This document shows, piece after piece, positions 7,660 to 16,508 of a stretch of DNA of 64,000 bases. Source of the DNA: CAIYRG01 sp964494505. Lineage in GTDB: Bacteria; Pseudomonadota; Alphaproteobacteria; Micropepsales; Micropepsaceae. The stretch lies in the NCBI GenBank assembly GCA_964494505.1, contig CAZBRO010000010.1:70468-134467 (forward strand), written 5' to 3'. The position numbers and the translations under genes are program-made. Positions within the stretch are counted from its first letter, which is position 1. Every line of letters begins with the position of its first letter. Below the pieces are notes generated by a model. That model saw only the letters and a program-made list of their open reading frames with translations, was not told the DNA's origin and searched no databases.

Positions 7660-8634
7660 ATGAAGTTCACACGTTCCGCATTAGCGCGGCGCGCCGCCAT
7701 TGCGATCCTTGCCGCATCCGCCGCGGCATTTCCGCAGGTCGCCGCCGCGCAAACCAGTCCCCTGGTCGGGACATGGAACCTGGTCCCCGAAAAGTCGACC
7801 CCGCCGCGCTTTAAGAGCATGACGCTGACGTTCGCCGATGCGACGACCATGAACGAGGACGGAGTCGACGTACAGGGCAAGCCCGTCAAAGGCAGCTTTG
7901 CCGCGATCACCGACGGGAAGCCTCACCCCATCACGGGCATCTCGGACTTCGATTCCGGCTCGTGGACCCGCTATGGCGACTTCAACACCAGCTATACGTA
8001 CATGAAGGGCAAATCGATCTTGATCCTCGGGACCCGCGCACTCTCCCCCGACGGCAAGACGCTGACCTTCCATGAACAGATTTACGACCGCAGCGGAAAG
8101 CTGACGTCCACCGCGGTGTTGGTCTTCGACAATCCCAACGTGAAGCTTGCAAGCGTCACCCCGGCCGCGCCCGTTGCCCCGCCGGTGCCGACTGGGCCGA
8201 CAGCGGACGAGACGACCGGCGCCGCCGCGATGCAAAAGGGCGACGCTGATGCCGCGATTGCCGCCTATACGCTGGCGCTCGACAAGAAGGAGCCCGGCTC
8301 GAACCTGCCCTACGATTACGTCATGCGCGGCGTCGCCTATGCCAAGAAGGACCAGTACGAACAGGCTGTCGCCGATTTCGACGCCGCCGTGATGATGAAG
8401 CCGGACTATGTCGAGGCGCGTTTCCGCCGCGGCGGCACGCGGTTGCAGTTGAGGCAATATGAGGGTGCGGCGGACGATATGAGCGCCGTCATCCAGGCCG
8501 AGCCGATGAACGCCATGGCCTATTGGATGCGCGGCCGCTCCTTCTATTTCCTCAATATGGACGCCGCCGCCGACGATGCGAAAGCCTGCGCGCTGGACAA
8601 GCAATTGTGCCCTCAACCCGGGGCCGGCAAGTAG
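7660..8634 (+). CDS. secreted lipocalin-like domain plus TPR protein
   Basis: About 324 residues from the ATG at 7660, chosen because it gives a complete signal peptide (Arg-rich start, cleavage after VAAAQ). Residues about 35-160 resemble the small lipocalin-like domain that opens with LVGTWNLVP and ends with an F/Y-rich barrel strand. After a Pro-rich linker (VAPPVPTGPT), residues about 185-310 carry at least three tetratricopeptide repeats, e.g. SNLPYDYVMRGVAYAKKDQY and YVEARFRRGGTRLQLRQYEG. The combination suggests a periplasmic scaffold that binds a small molecule and partner proteins; this is inference. Upstream 7445-7659 holds no other gene. Confidence 0.78.
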   Translation: MKFTRSALARRAAIAILAASAAAFPQVAAAQTSPLVGTWNLVPEKSTPPRFKSMTLTFADATTMNEDGVDVQGKPVKGSFAAITDGKPHPITGISDFDSGSWTRYGDFNTSYTYMKGKSILILGTRALSPDGKTLTFHEQIYDRSGKLTSTAVLVFDNPNVKLASVTPAAPVAPPVPTGPTADETTGAAAMQKGDADAAIAAYTLALDKKEPGSNLPYDYVMRGVAYAKKDQYEQAVADFDAAVMMKPDYVEARFRRGGTRLQLRQYEGAADDMSAVIQAEPMNAMAYWMRGRSFYFLNMDAAADDAKACALDKQLCPQPGAGK

Positions 8635-8637
8635 AAG

Positions 8638-9531
8638 CTACTGCACCTGCGTGCACTGGAGATCGGCGCCGACCGTGAGCGGGCCGGTGTAGCTTTTCTT
8701 CACGTCCGCGACGGCGGCATCGAGATCAAATTGCGCGATATGGCTTAAGACCAGATGCTTGGGTTTGGCGCTTTGCGCGACCTGGCCGACGACGATGGGC
8801 AGAGCCTGGTTGGGATTGTTCGCGCCGACACCGATGGCCAGATGCATGATGAGAAGATCCGCGCCCCTCGCGAAGTCGGGGAAGCGTGGATTGGTCCCGT
8901 TCTGATCCGAGCTGAAGACGACCGTTCTGCCCTGCGTCTCCACCCGGTAGGCCAAGTTCGGAAGATTGCCGTGCGGTATTCCCATGGCTGTCACCTTGAT
9001 CCCGCCCTGGTCGTAGACGGTGGTGGCCTCGGGTTTGGTCACGTCGACGACGCTCGCGTTGAGCTTGACGCCCGGGCCCGGCCCCATGAGCGAACCCAGG
9101 ACCTCGAACGAACCGCTCTTCGGATCGAACGAGCGGTTGAGAAAATCGGAAAAGCTCGGCGCTGCCTCGTTGCCCGATGGGCCCACGATTGGGAGCGTAC
9201 CCTCGCGCGTCATACGGCCCGACCAGAGGATACCGGCCAAATCCGAAACATGGTCAGGATGCAGATGACTGACCAGGATCATCTTGAGATCGCTGAACTT
9301 GGCGCCCGATTGGCCGAAGCGGACATAGGCCCCGCCGCCCGCATCGAGCAGAATGTTGGCCTGATTGCCGACCCAGAGGAGGTAGCTGGTATTGGACCGG
9401 TCCTTGAGGAATCCGGGGGCGCCGGAACCGAGAATCTGAACGGCGATGGGATTGCCGGCACAGCTTTGCGCAAGCGCGCCCGACGAGGCCGCGGCACAGG
9501 CAAGTAGCCCAAGCATGAGCGAACGAAGCAT
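8638..9531 (-). CDS. secreted metallo-beta-lactamase-fold hydrolase
   Basis: A 297-residue MBL-fold protein with signal peptide (cleavage after ALAQ, residue 22). The zinc motif is HLHPDH at residues 89-94; further ligand candidates are H187 (IPHGN), D209 (FSSDQNG) and H264 (LVLSHIAQF), matching the RNase Z/arylsulfatase-like branch of the fold. Being periplasmic, it is more likely an esterase or lactonase than an RNase. GGGAGGTG precedes the ATG. It is convergent with the TPR gene (three bases apart) and downstream of the cupin gene on its own strand. Confidence 0.85.
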   Translation of the reverse strand: MLRSLMLGLLACAAASSGALAQSCAGNPIAVQILGSGAPGFLKDRSNTSYLLWVGNQANILLDAGGGAYVRFGQSGAKFSDLKMILVSHLHPDHVSDLAGILWSGRMTREGTLPIVGPSGNEAAPSFSDFLNRSFDPKSGSFEVLGSLMGPGPGVKLNASVVDVTKPEATTVYDQGGIKVTAMGIPHGNLPNLAYRVETQGRTVVFSSDQNGTNPRFPDFARGADLLIMHLAIGVGANNPNQALPIVVGQVAQSAKPKHLVLSHIAQFDLDAAVADVKKSYTGPLTVGADLQCTQVQ

Positions 9532-9560
9532 GATGCACCTCCCGTATTGAGCAGCGGCCG

Positions 9561-10256
9561 CTATTTGATCTCGAATTCAATGAATTCCAAACGCGTCTTG
9601 CCGGTGTTCTTGATGGTGCGCGTGACGCCGCCGTCCTGCCAGAAGAAATCGCCCTGACGCGGGCCCATCGTGCGATCCGCTGAACCGGGCACGCTTTCGA
9701 CGAATTCGTCGTTGCTCAGGATGATGCGCACGCCGGGCGCATTCTGGGTGATCTGCGGCGCCGATTGGCCGGGCTCCAGCGTCAGCCGCCAGACGCGCAC
9801 ACGCTCGTTGTCGATTTCCTGTTTATAGGCGCCGCCCCGGGCTGCGGGGGCAATCCCGCTCGGCTTGCCGGTGAACAGGACGGAGATATTGTGGAACGGG
9901 GTCGGCCCGACATTGCTCGCCTTGTGCGTGCGCATTCCGTTCTTGACATAGTCGGTATAGGTGACGCGCCCCGACTCGCCGCGTTGCGGTTTGCTCACAT
10001 CCTTCGAGCCGAAATTCTGGTTGGTCATGTCGGCGGCGCCGATATTAACCGACACCTGATCGAAGGAATGGATGTGATAGCCGGTGTTATGTCCGGGCAG
10101 CACATTCACGTTCAGCAACGTGACGTACTCGTTGTGGAAGACGGGCAGATGAAAGGGGGCCTTCATCATCGGAACGGGCACTTCTTCCTGAGCGACGGAC
10201 GGCGCCGCCAGGGCGAGAGCGAGTGCCGCAAAGGAAACTGCAAAAAAACGCTTCAT
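9561..10256 (-). CDS. secreted two-domain cupin protein
   Basis: 231 residues from the ATG at 10256, which follows GGGAGGCCC and gives a signal peptide (cleavage after SVAQ, residue 23). Two cupin-like halves are visible: the first around VLPGHNTGYHIHSFDQV with a HxH pair, the second around LEPGQSAPQITQNAPGVRI without obvious metal-binding His. It probably binds a small molecule; no enzyme activity can be named. It sits 29 bases upstream of the MBL gene on the same strand, so the two may be cotranscribed. Confidence 0.75.
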   Translation of the reverse strand: MKRFFAVSFAALALALAAPSVAQEEVPVPMMKAPFHLPVFHNEYVTLLNVNVLPGHNTGYHIHSFDQVSVNIGAADMTNQNFGSKDVSKPQRGESGRVTYTDYVKNGMRTHKASNVGPTPFHNISVLFTGKPSGIAPAARGGAYKQEIDNERVRVWRLTLEPGQSAPQITQNAPGVRIILSNDEFVESVPGSADRTMGPRQGDFFWQDGGVTRTIKNTGKTRLEFIEFEIK

Positions 10257-10334
10257 CTGTAGGGCCTCCCGGGATCGTCTTTGGCGTGACGCTACCGATT
10301 TTCGCTGCGACGTGCCAGCGTGATCGAAGCGCAA

Positions 10335-10359
10335 ATGCTTCGGCAAGCACAGCATGAGG
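10335..10359. repeat. degenerate copy of a palindromic intergenic repeat
   Basis: These 25 bases differ at three positions from the palindromic core seen at 26853-26883 when that core is read on the other strand (shared pattern ATGCTTCG...CAGCATGAGG). Flanked by non-coding DNA between the esterase and cupin genes. Confidence 0.55.
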
Positions 10360-10365
10360 GCGAAG

Positions 10366-10398
10366 AAAAAACGGGCGGGGAGATGAAGCCCCGCCCGT
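10366..10398 (-). terminator. rho-independent terminator of the esterase gene
   Basis: On the minus strand a perfect 10-bp stem ACGGGCGGGG/CCCCGCCCGT with an 8-base loop is followed by six T. It lies 26 bases beyond the stop of the esterase gene ending at 10424. Confidence 0.85.
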
Positions 10399-10423
10399 CA
10401 AAACTGCAAGCACGAAAGAACGC

Positions 10424-11365
10424 TCAGTTCGATGCCGACTTCACATTGCCCGCCTGCTTCTTCAGCCAGGGGCCAAGCAGATCGGTCAGCTGCGTCTCGC
10501 CCATGCCGACGGAATAAATCTGCGACATGTGATTGTGCGTCTTCATCACATGGAAGAAATGATCGTGCCCCATGTCGGTCAGCACTTTATGGATCATCTC
10601 GCCCTGCGCGATCTGCGGCGTTTCCGGATCCCATTCGGCGCGGGTGAAGAACAGCGGAATATTCGTCTTCTTCAACCCGTCGACCGACGACCAATATTTG
10701 ATCTTCTCCGGATCGTTGCCGAAAATACCACCGGAACGGGACTCGTAACCTCCCGAGGTCATCACCGCGCCGATGATGCCTCCGCCGGGCTTGTAGTAAT
10801 AGTCCGGGTGCGACACGTAGAGGCCGACAAGGCTCGCCCCCGCCGAATGACCCCAAAGGAAAATCTTGTTCGGGTCGCCGCCATATTTGGACGCGTTCTT
10901 CGCGACCCAGGCGAGGGCGTCGCGCGCGTCCTCGACCTGCGTCGGGAGAACGTTCTTGGGCGCAAGGCGGTAATTGATCTCAACGCCGACCATGCCCTGC
11001 TCGTTCGCCCACTTCAGCAGATTGTCGTTCGAGAATTGATTTGGCGTGTGCTTGTCGCCGCCGGTGAAGCCTCCGCCATGGACGAACACGAGCACCGGGC
11101 GTGCGCCGGCCGTCTTGCCGTCCCAGATCACATCCACTTTCTGCAGCGGGTCCGAGCCATAGGCGATGTCGCGTTCGACCTTGAGGCCTGCGACGGATGC
11201 GGGGTCCTTCGGCTGCAGCGGCTCGAAGATCTTGTGCGTCGCGCCGGCGTCATTGACATGGCCCATCGCGGCCACGGCTTTGGCCACATCGGGCGGCAGG
11301 TCGGCGCGCGCGATGGCAGGCAATGCAAGGGCAGCCGCGGCAAGCGGAACGATGAAACGCTTCAT
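10424..11365 (-). CDS. secreted alpha/beta hydrolase (esterase, BD-FAE/HSL-like)
   Basis: A 313-residue esterase-type hydrolase with signal peptide (cleavage after IARA, about residue 21). It has the oxyanion-hole motif HGGGF near residue 95, the nucleophile elbow GHSAG near 171, an acid candidate in AEWDPE near 241 and a His in THNHMSQ near 282. These mark a carboxylesterase of the BD-FAE or hormone-sensitive-lipase-like group, acting in the periplasm on an unknown ester. GGAGGAAACACCC precedes the ATG and a strong terminator follows, so it is monocistronic. Confidence 0.88.
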   Translation of the reverse strand: MKRFIVPLAAAALALPAIARADLPPDVAKAVAAMGHVNDAGATHKIFEPLQPKDPASVAGLKVERDIAYGSDPLQKVDVIWDGKTAGARPVLVFVHGGGFTGGDKHTPNQFSNDNLLKWANEQGMVGVEINYRLAPKNVLPTQVEDARDALAWVAKNASKYGGDPNKIFLWGHSAGASLVGLYVSHPDYYYKPGGGIIGAVMTSGGYESRSGGIFGNDPEKIKYWSSVDGLKKTNIPLFFTRAEWDPETPQIAQGEMIHKVLTDMGHDHFFHVMKTHNHMSQIYSVGMGETQLTDLLGPWLKKQAGNVKSASN

Positions 11366-11434
11366 GGGTGTTTCCTCCGGTAACGCGAATGACGGGCCGG
11401 AACTATAGGCGGTCCAGTCCTTATTCGCTATTCG

Positions 11435-12370
11435 CTACTTCATCCCGTCCCGCACGGCATGTGCGGCCGCTGCGATGGCATCGTTGGCCAGCGGGATCAG
11501 ACCGGGCATGGAAAAGAAGCCGTGGATCATGGTCGGATAATCGACATGGGACACCGGCACGCCCGCCGCCTTGAGCTTCTTGCCATAGGCCATGCCTTCG
11601 TCCCGCAACGGATCGAAACCTGCGGTCACGATATAGGCCGGGGGAAGTCCGCCGGCATCGGGTGCGTCGAGCGGTGACAGGCGCGGGTCGGAACGGTCCA
11701 CGCCCGGCGGCACATAATGGCCGCGGAACCAATCGATAGTCCGGTTGTCGAGGAAATAGCCCGTGCCGAAAGGGCGCTTGGAATGATCGCGTCCCATCCG
11801 CACGACGGGATAGATCAGAAGCTGGAATGCGATCGAGGGAGGGCCCTTGTTCGCCTTGGCGAGGAGGCACGTCACGGCGGCAAGGTTGGCGCCGGCGGAA
11901 TCGCCCCCGACGGCGATACGGTTCGGGTCCACGCCCAAATCGGGCGCGTGTGCTTCGACCCACGCTGCCGCCGCGTAACAATCTTCCACAGCAGCCGGAA
12001 ATGGGTGCTCGGGGGCGAGCCGGTAATCGACGGAAATCACGCGGCATGAACTCTCATTGGCGAGCGTCCGGCAGAGCCCGTCATAGCAATCGAGGTCACC
12101 GAGGACGAAACCGCCGCCATGGAAATAGACCAGCGCCGGAAGGGCCGCGCCGCCTGCCGCAACCGGCGTATAGACCCGCAGCGGAATGGGACCTGCCGGT
12201 CCTTCGGCCTTCATGTCTTCGATCCTGCCGATCGCCGAAGATCTGGGATCGGCCAGCTGGCAGAACGCTTTGAACTCCGCCCGGGCCTCGGCTGGCGACT
12301 TCTGCCATGTCGGATAATCGGCAAGTCCCGGAATTTGCTGGAACAGCGCCTGAATCACGGGGTCGAGCAT
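11435..12370 (-). CDS. alpha/beta hydrolase of the hormone-sensitive lipase family
   Basis: A 311-residue cytosolic carboxylesterase. It shows the full HSL-family signature: HGGGFVLGD (oxyanion hole), GDSAGAN (nucleophile Ser), the acid in TAGFDPLRDEG and the final His in YPTMIHGFF. Length is normal for the family. GGGAGATTCC lies before the ATG. Such enzymes hydrolyse short-chain esters. It belongs to a different branch from the secreted esterase on its right-hand side in transcription order and is probably expressed on its own. Confidence 0.9.
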   Translation of the reverse strand: MLDPVIQALFQQIPGLADYPTWQKSPAEARAEFKAFCQLADPRSSAIGRIEDMKAEGPAGPIPLRVYTPVAAGGAALPALVYFHGGGFVLGDLDCYDGLCRTLANESSCRVISVDYRLAPEHPFPAAVEDCYAAAAWVEAHAPDLGVDPNRIAVGGDSAGANLAAVTCLLAKANKGPPSIAFQLLIYPVVRMGRDHSKRPFGTGYFLDNRTIDWFRGHYVPPGVDRSDPRLSPLDAPDAGGLPPAYIVTAGFDPLRDEGMAYGKKLKAAGVPVSHVDYPTMIHGFFSMPGLIPLANDAIAAAAHAVRDGMK

Positions 12371-12465
12371 GGAATCTCCCTACCGCACGGACCGCGCGGG
12401 CACTGAGGAGAACCATACTCCCTTTTCCATCGGCCGGCAGAGAACGCGGCGCCCTCGGCCGTGCG

Positions 12466-12672
12466 TCAGTGGATGGCGATCTTGGCGTAGGGATCGATCC
12501 GCTTGGCCGCGATATCGTCGAGAATGGCCAGCAGCGCCCGCCATACCGAAGCCCGCTCTTCGAGCCCATCCTGTTCCAGGCTCGCGATGGTGCGCTCGGC
12601 CACCTCGGCAACCAGGTCGCCAAACTCCTCGTTCAGTTCGGCCGCCAGGCGGCAGGCTTCTTGAGCGCCCAT
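12466..12672 (-). CDS. small conserved-looking acidic helical protein
   Basis: 68 residues from the ATG at 12672, chosen because GGAG lies 8 bases upstream; a GTG at 12705 would add 11 residues. The sequence is strongly helical and Ala/Glu/Leu rich (LAAELNEEFGDLVAEVAERT) with no signal or membrane segment. It lies between the DUF924 gene and the lipase gene on the same strand, 45 bases after DUF924. No family recognised. Confidence 0.55.
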   Translation of the reverse strand: MGAQEACRLAAELNEEFGDLVAEVAERTIASLEQDGLEERASVWRALLAILDDIAAKRIDPYAKIAIH

Positions 12673-12717
12673 CGATGTCTCCAGGATGGATTTATGGTTA
12701 AGCACGAAAGGGAACGA

Positions 12718-13269
12718 TCAAAACCCAATCGGGTTCGTTTTGAGAAACGCGATTTCTTCAGGGGTGCTGTCGCGGCCAAGCGCAGCGTTGCGGGCCGGGA
12801 AGCGGCCGAAGCGGGCAATCCCATCGCGGTGACGGCGCGAGAAGGGATAGGAGTAATGGGCTTCTCCCAGCCGCTCGCCGGTCAGGCGGACGCATTCGTC
12901 CTGGTCTTTCAGATCCTCCGAATGCATCAGCGGCAGGTAGAAGAAATTGCGCACGCTCATGGGCGCCTCCAGATCGAACCCCCGGGCAATGGCGTGGTGA
13001 GCGGTTTCCCGCGCCTTGGCGTCGGTCAGGAAGGCATCCGCCGTGCCCCGGAACATGTTGCGGGGAAATTGGTCGGTTAAGATGATGAGCGCGAGCGCGC
13101 CCTCCATGGTTGCCGGCCAGAGATCGCAGGCGCCTTCGCGGCAGGCGCGCCAAGTCTCCTCGAAACGGGCCTGGATGGCCGCGTCCAGGCCGGCATCGGT
13201 CGCGAACCAGCGGTGCTGAGGAGTTTCCTTGAGCCAGAAATCAAGGATTTCCTTGGGCGTTGCGATCAT
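12718..13269 (-). CDS. DUF924 family protein
   Basis: About 183 residues; start either the ATG at 13269 or the GTG immediately before it. The DUF924 hallmarks are visible: EILDFWLKETPQHRWFATD at the N-terminus, LILTDQFPRNMFRG in the middle and RNFFYLPLMHSEDLKDQ later. The family is all-helical and TPR-like, widespread in proteobacteria, with no established biochemical role. Its promoter region (13270-13402) is shared with the divergent coaBC gene. Confidence 0.9.
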   Translation of the reverse strand: MIATPKEILDFWLKETPQHRWFATDAGLDAAIQARFEETWRACREGACDLWPATMEGALALIILTDQFPRNMFRGTADAFLTDAKARETAHHAIARGFDLEAPMSVRNFFYLPLMHSEDLKDQDECVRLTGERLGEAHYSYPFSRRHRDGIARFGRFPARNAALGRDSTPEEIAFLKTNPIGF

Positions 13270-13402
13270 CACGCGGGGTCTCCGGCGGCAAAGAATGCGC
13301 CTTTCTACATTCCAGAATTGTTACGCGAAAGGAACTACACTTTTGGAACGTATTTCGATATATATACCATTCTGGCCATGGATTTTATGGGAGTCTTGAA
13401 CT

Positions 13403-14605
13403 TTGACGCTCGACGGCAAACGCGTCCTTCTCATCATCGGCGGAGGCATCGCGGCCTATAAGACGCTTGAGCTGATCCGCCGGTTGCGCGAGCGCGGAGC
13501 GGCTGTGCGTGCGATTCTGACCGAGGCCGGGAGCCGCTTTGTGACGGCGCTTTCGGTGGCGTCCCTGACCGGCAACAAGGTCTATCAGGAACTGTTCGAT
13601 CTGACCGCGGAGTCCGAGATGGGCCATATCGCGCTTTCGCGCGCGGCCGATCTCGTGGTGGTGGCCCCGGCCACGGCCGATTTGATGGCGAAACTCGCGG
13701 CCGGTCTCGCGCCCGACCTTGCCTCGACGGCGCTGCTCGCGACCGACAAGCCGGTGCTGCTGGCGCCTGCCATGAATGTGCGGATGTGGGAGCACGCCGC
13801 CACCAAACGGAACGCGGCGGCTCTGAAAGCCGACGGTGTCCATGTGGTCGGTCCCAATGCGGGAGAGATGGCCTGCGGCGAGTTCGGCTTGGGCCGCATG
13901 GCCGAACCGGACGAAATCGTCGCCGCCATCGAGGGGCTGCTGCATCCCGATACGCGCCTGGCCGGTCTGAAAGCCCTGGTTACGGCCGGGCCGACGCATG
14001 AGCCTATCGACCCCGTCCGCTACATCGCCAACCGTTCGTCCGGCAAACAGGGCTACGCCGTCGCGGCGGCCCTGTCGGAAGCAGGCGCGGATACGGTGCT
14101 GATTTCTGGCCCGGTGAATATTGCGCCGCCGCCCCGCGTGAAGCTCGTCCGGGTCGAGACCGCACGTGAAATGTGGGCGGCCACGGAGGCCGAACTTCCC
14201 CTCGACCTCGCCGTCTGCGCCGCTGCCGTGGCCGACTGGCGCACTGAATCGACGGCAGCCGCGAAAATCAAGAAACTGAACGCAGCCCCGACCCTTTCGC
14301 TCGTGGAGAACCCCGACATTCTGGCCGGGCTTTCCCGCCATGCCACGGAGCGGCCCAAACTGGTGATCGGCTTTGCTGCGGAAACCGACGACCTGATCGC
14401 CAACGCCACCGCCAAGCGCCTTGCCAAGGGCTGCGACTGGATCCTCGCCAACGATGTCTCGAAAGGCGTCATGGGCAGCGATGACAACCGCGTGCATCTG
14501 CTGACGGCAGCCGGGGCCGAAGCGTGGCCGGAGATGCGCAAGGCCGACGTTGCGCACCATCTGGTAGACCGCATCGCCGCCCACTTCGGAAGGAGCGCGG
14601 CATGA
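13403..14605 (+). CDS. coaBC: bifunctional phosphopantothenoylcysteine decarboxylase/phosphopantothenate-cysteine ligase
   Basis: A 400-residue two-domain enzyme of coenzyme A synthesis: the N-terminal CoaC half decarboxylates phosphopantothenoylcysteine with FMN, the C-terminal CoaB half joins phosphopantothenate to cysteine with CTP. Visible are H75 (MGHIAL), PAMN at 122-125 and the catalytic C158 in MACGEFGLGRM, then the CoaB half starting near LVTAGPTHEPIDPVR and KIKK. The start is TTG: an in-frame TGA lies six bases upstream and no later start would keep the first strand. It overlaps dut by ATGA. Essential housekeeping gene. Confidence 0.97.
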   Translation: MTLDGKRVLLIIGGGIAAYKTLELIRRLRERGAAVRAILTEAGSRFVTALSVASLTGNKVYQELFDLTAESEMGHIALSRAADLVVVAPATADLMAKLAAGLAPDLASTALLATDKPVLLAPAMNVRMWEHAATKRNAAALKADGVHVVGPNAGEMACGEFGLGRMAEPDEIVAAIEGLLHPDTRLAGLKALVTAGPTHEPIDPVRYIANRSSGKQGYAVAAALSEAGADTVLISGPVNIAPPPRVKLVRVETAREMWAATEAELPLDLAVCAAAVADWRTESTAAAKIKKLNAAPTLSLVENPDILAGLSRHATERPKLVIGFAAETDDLIANATAKRLAKGCDWILANDVSKGVMGSDDNRVHLLTAAGAEAWPEMRKADVAHHLVDRIAAHFGRSAA

Positions 14606-15048
14606 AGGTCGCCATCCGCCGCCTGCCGCACGGGATCGACCTGCCGCTTCCGGCCTATGCGACGGCGGGCGCCGCGGGGCTCGATCTGTTTGCGGCCGTG
14701 GAGGCCGAACTCGTGCTGGCGCCAGGGCGTTTTCTTTCGGTGCCCACGGGGATCGCGATCGCGCTTCCCGATGGCTTCGAGGCTCAACTGCGCCCGCGTT
14801 CCGGGTTGGCGCTCCGCCATGGGGTCACCGTGTTGAACGCGCCCGGCACCATCGATTCCGATTACCGCGGCGAAGTCATGGCTATCCTGATCAATCACGG
14901 TACCGAACCCTTCGCCATCGCGCGCGGGATGAAGATCGCGCAGCTGGTCGTTGCAGCTCATGCCCGGGTCGAGTGGAGCGAAACGACTGTGCTGGATGGG
15001 AGCGTCCGCGGTGCGGGCGGTTTCGGTTCGACCGGGCTTGGCGTCTGA
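14602..15048 (+). CDS. dut: deoxyuridine 5'-triphosphate nucleotidohydrolase
   Basis: A 148-residue trimeric dUTPase, which hydrolyses dUTP to dUMP and pyrophosphate to keep uracil out of DNA and supply dUMP. The five motifs are present, including AGLDL, PRSGLALRHGV, GTIDSDYRGE and the C-terminal RGAGGFGSTG. The ATG at 14602 overlaps the coaBC stop, and AAGGAG lies upstream inside coaBC. The coaBC-dut pair is a common order in alphaproteobacteria. Confidence 0.97.
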   Translation: MKVAIRRLPHGIDLPLPAYATAGAAGLDLFAAVEAELVLAPGRFLSVPTGIAIALPDGFEAQLRPRSGLALRHGVTVLNAPGTIDSDYRGEVMAILINHGTEPFAIARGMKIAQLVVAAHARVEWSETTVLDGSVRGAGGFGSTGLGV

Positions 15049-15063
15049 AGGGGGATTGGGGGA

Positions 15064-15522
15064 ATGTTTCGCTTGTCGCGTAAGACCATGCTGGCGCTCG
15101 AAGCGGTGATCGACATCGCTTACAACGCGCGGCCCGAGCCGGTACAGGCCAAGGAAATCACCGCGCGCCAGGGCGTCCCGCAGCGCTATCTCGAACAAGT
15201 GATGCAGCAACTGGTGCGTGCCGGCATCCTGAAAGGCGTGCGCGGTCCGCGCGGCGGATACCGGCTCGCCCGCGAGCGGCGCCGCATCAGCGTCGGCGAT
15301 GTCGTGCGGATCGCCATGAGCCTTGACGACAGTGAGGAGAACTTCGACGGCGGCTCCGAGCTTGGCCGCCGCGTCGTGGTGCCCCTAGTCGCCTCGCTGC
15401 AGGAAGAAGTGATGAAGAAGCTCGACGACATCTCCATCGAGGACATTTGCAAGCGCGCCCGCGTGGAAGGGCTTGACTGCGGGACGCCTCAACCACCTGA
15501 TACCGCCGATTTCATCATTTGA
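15064..15522 (+). CDS. Rrf2-family transcriptional regulator
   Basis: A 152-residue Rrf2 protein: winged helix at residues 1-70 (LSRKTMLALEAVIDIAYNAR, RYLEQVMQQLVRAGILKGVRG, GGYRLAR). It lacks the three closely spaced Cys of IscR; only C129 and C139 occur near the C-terminus. Its position just before cysK suggests the CymR/CysR-like branch that senses cysteine-synthase status and controls sulfur assimilation, an inference from context. GGGGGA precedes the ATG; cysK starts at or just past its stop codon. Confidence 0.92.
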   Translation: MFRLSRKTMLALEAVIDIAYNARPEPVQAKEITARQGVPQRYLEQVMQQLVRAGILKGVRGPRGGYRLARERRRISVGDVVRIAMSLDDSEENFDGGSELGRRVVVPLVASLQEEVMKKLDDISIEDICKRARVEGLDCGTPQPPDTADFII

Positions 15523-15542
15523 ACGGCAGAAGCGAGGACGCG

Positions 15543-16508
15543 TTGACCACCCCAGAGCACAAACCAGGCCGGGGCCGTATTTACAATTCCATCACGGAAA
15601 CGATCGGCGACACGCCGCTGGTGCGCATGGCGCGAATGCCGCAGGCGGCGGGGGTGAAAGCCGATCTGCTGTTCAAGTTGGAATTCTTCAATCCCATCGG
15701 CAGCGTCAAGGACCGCATCGGCGTCGCCATGATCGACGCGCTGGAGCGGCAGGGAAAGATCACGCCGGGCAAGACCGTGCTGGTGGAACCGACGAGCGGC
15801 AACACCGGAATCGCTCTTGCCTTCGTCGCCGCCGCGCGAGGTTATCATTTGATTCTGGTCATGCCGGAATCCATGTCGCTCGAACGGCGCAAGATGCTGG
15901 TGCTGCTGGGCGCGCAGCTTGAATTGACCGAAGCTTCGAAAGGCATGAAGGGCTCTCTTGCACGCGCCAATGAAATCCTGCGCACCACGCCCCATGCGAT
16001 CATGCCGCAGCAATTCGAAAATCCGGCGAACCCCGAGATTCATCGCCTGACCACCGCCGAGGAAATCTGGAACGATACGCAAGGCGGCGTGGATGCGGTC
16101 ATTTCGGGCGTGGGTACGGGCGGCACCATCACCGGCGTCGGCCGGGTGCTGAAAGAGCGCAAACCCTCGGTCAGAATGATCGCGGTGGAGCCGGAGGACA
16201 GCCCGGTGCTGTCCGGCGGCCAGCCCGGCCCGCACAAGATTCAGGGCATCGGTGCGGGGTTCATTCCGGAGATCCTCGACCGTTCGGTGATCGACGAAGT
16301 CGTCACCATTTCGAACGAGACCGCCTTCGAGACCGCGCGCGCGGCGGCTCGCCTCGAAGGCATCCCGGGCGGGATATCGTCGGGCGCGGCCATCGCGGCC
16401 GCGCTCGAAGTGGGTGCGCGGCCCGAGATGGCGGGCAAGCAGATCGTGACGATCATTCCTTCGTTCGCAGAGCGCTATCTTTCGACCGCTTTGTTCGAGG
16501 GGCTGTAG
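15543..16508 (+). CDS. cysK: cysteine synthase A (O-acetylserine sulfhydrylase)
   Basis: A 321-residue PLP enzyme making cysteine from O-acetylserine and sulfide. The PLP lysine is K56 in NPIGSVKDR; TSGNTGIALA is the substrate loop and GVGTGGTITG the phosphate-binding loop, with EPEDSPVLSGG and GIGAGFIPEILD following. The TTG at 15543 is preferred because GCGAGGACG precedes it; a TTG at 15519 overlapping the Rrf2 stop would add 8 residues. The last 56 bases overlap the convergent phosphodiesterase gene. Confidence 0.95.
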   Translation: MTTPEHKPGRGRIYNSITETIGDTPLVRMARMPQAAGVKADLLFKLEFFNPIGSVKDRIGVAMIDALERQGKITPGKTVLVEPTSGNTGIALAFVAAARGYHLILVMPESMSLERRKMLVLLGAQLELTEASKGMKGSLARANEILRTTPHAIMPQQFENPANPEIHRLTTAEEIWNDTQGGVDAVISGVGTGGTITGVGRVLKERKPSVRMIAVEPEDSPVLSGGQPGPHKIQGIGAGFIPEILDRSVIDEVVTISNETAFETARAAARLEGIPGGISSGAAIAAALEVGARPEMAGKQIVTIIPSFAERYLSTALFEGL

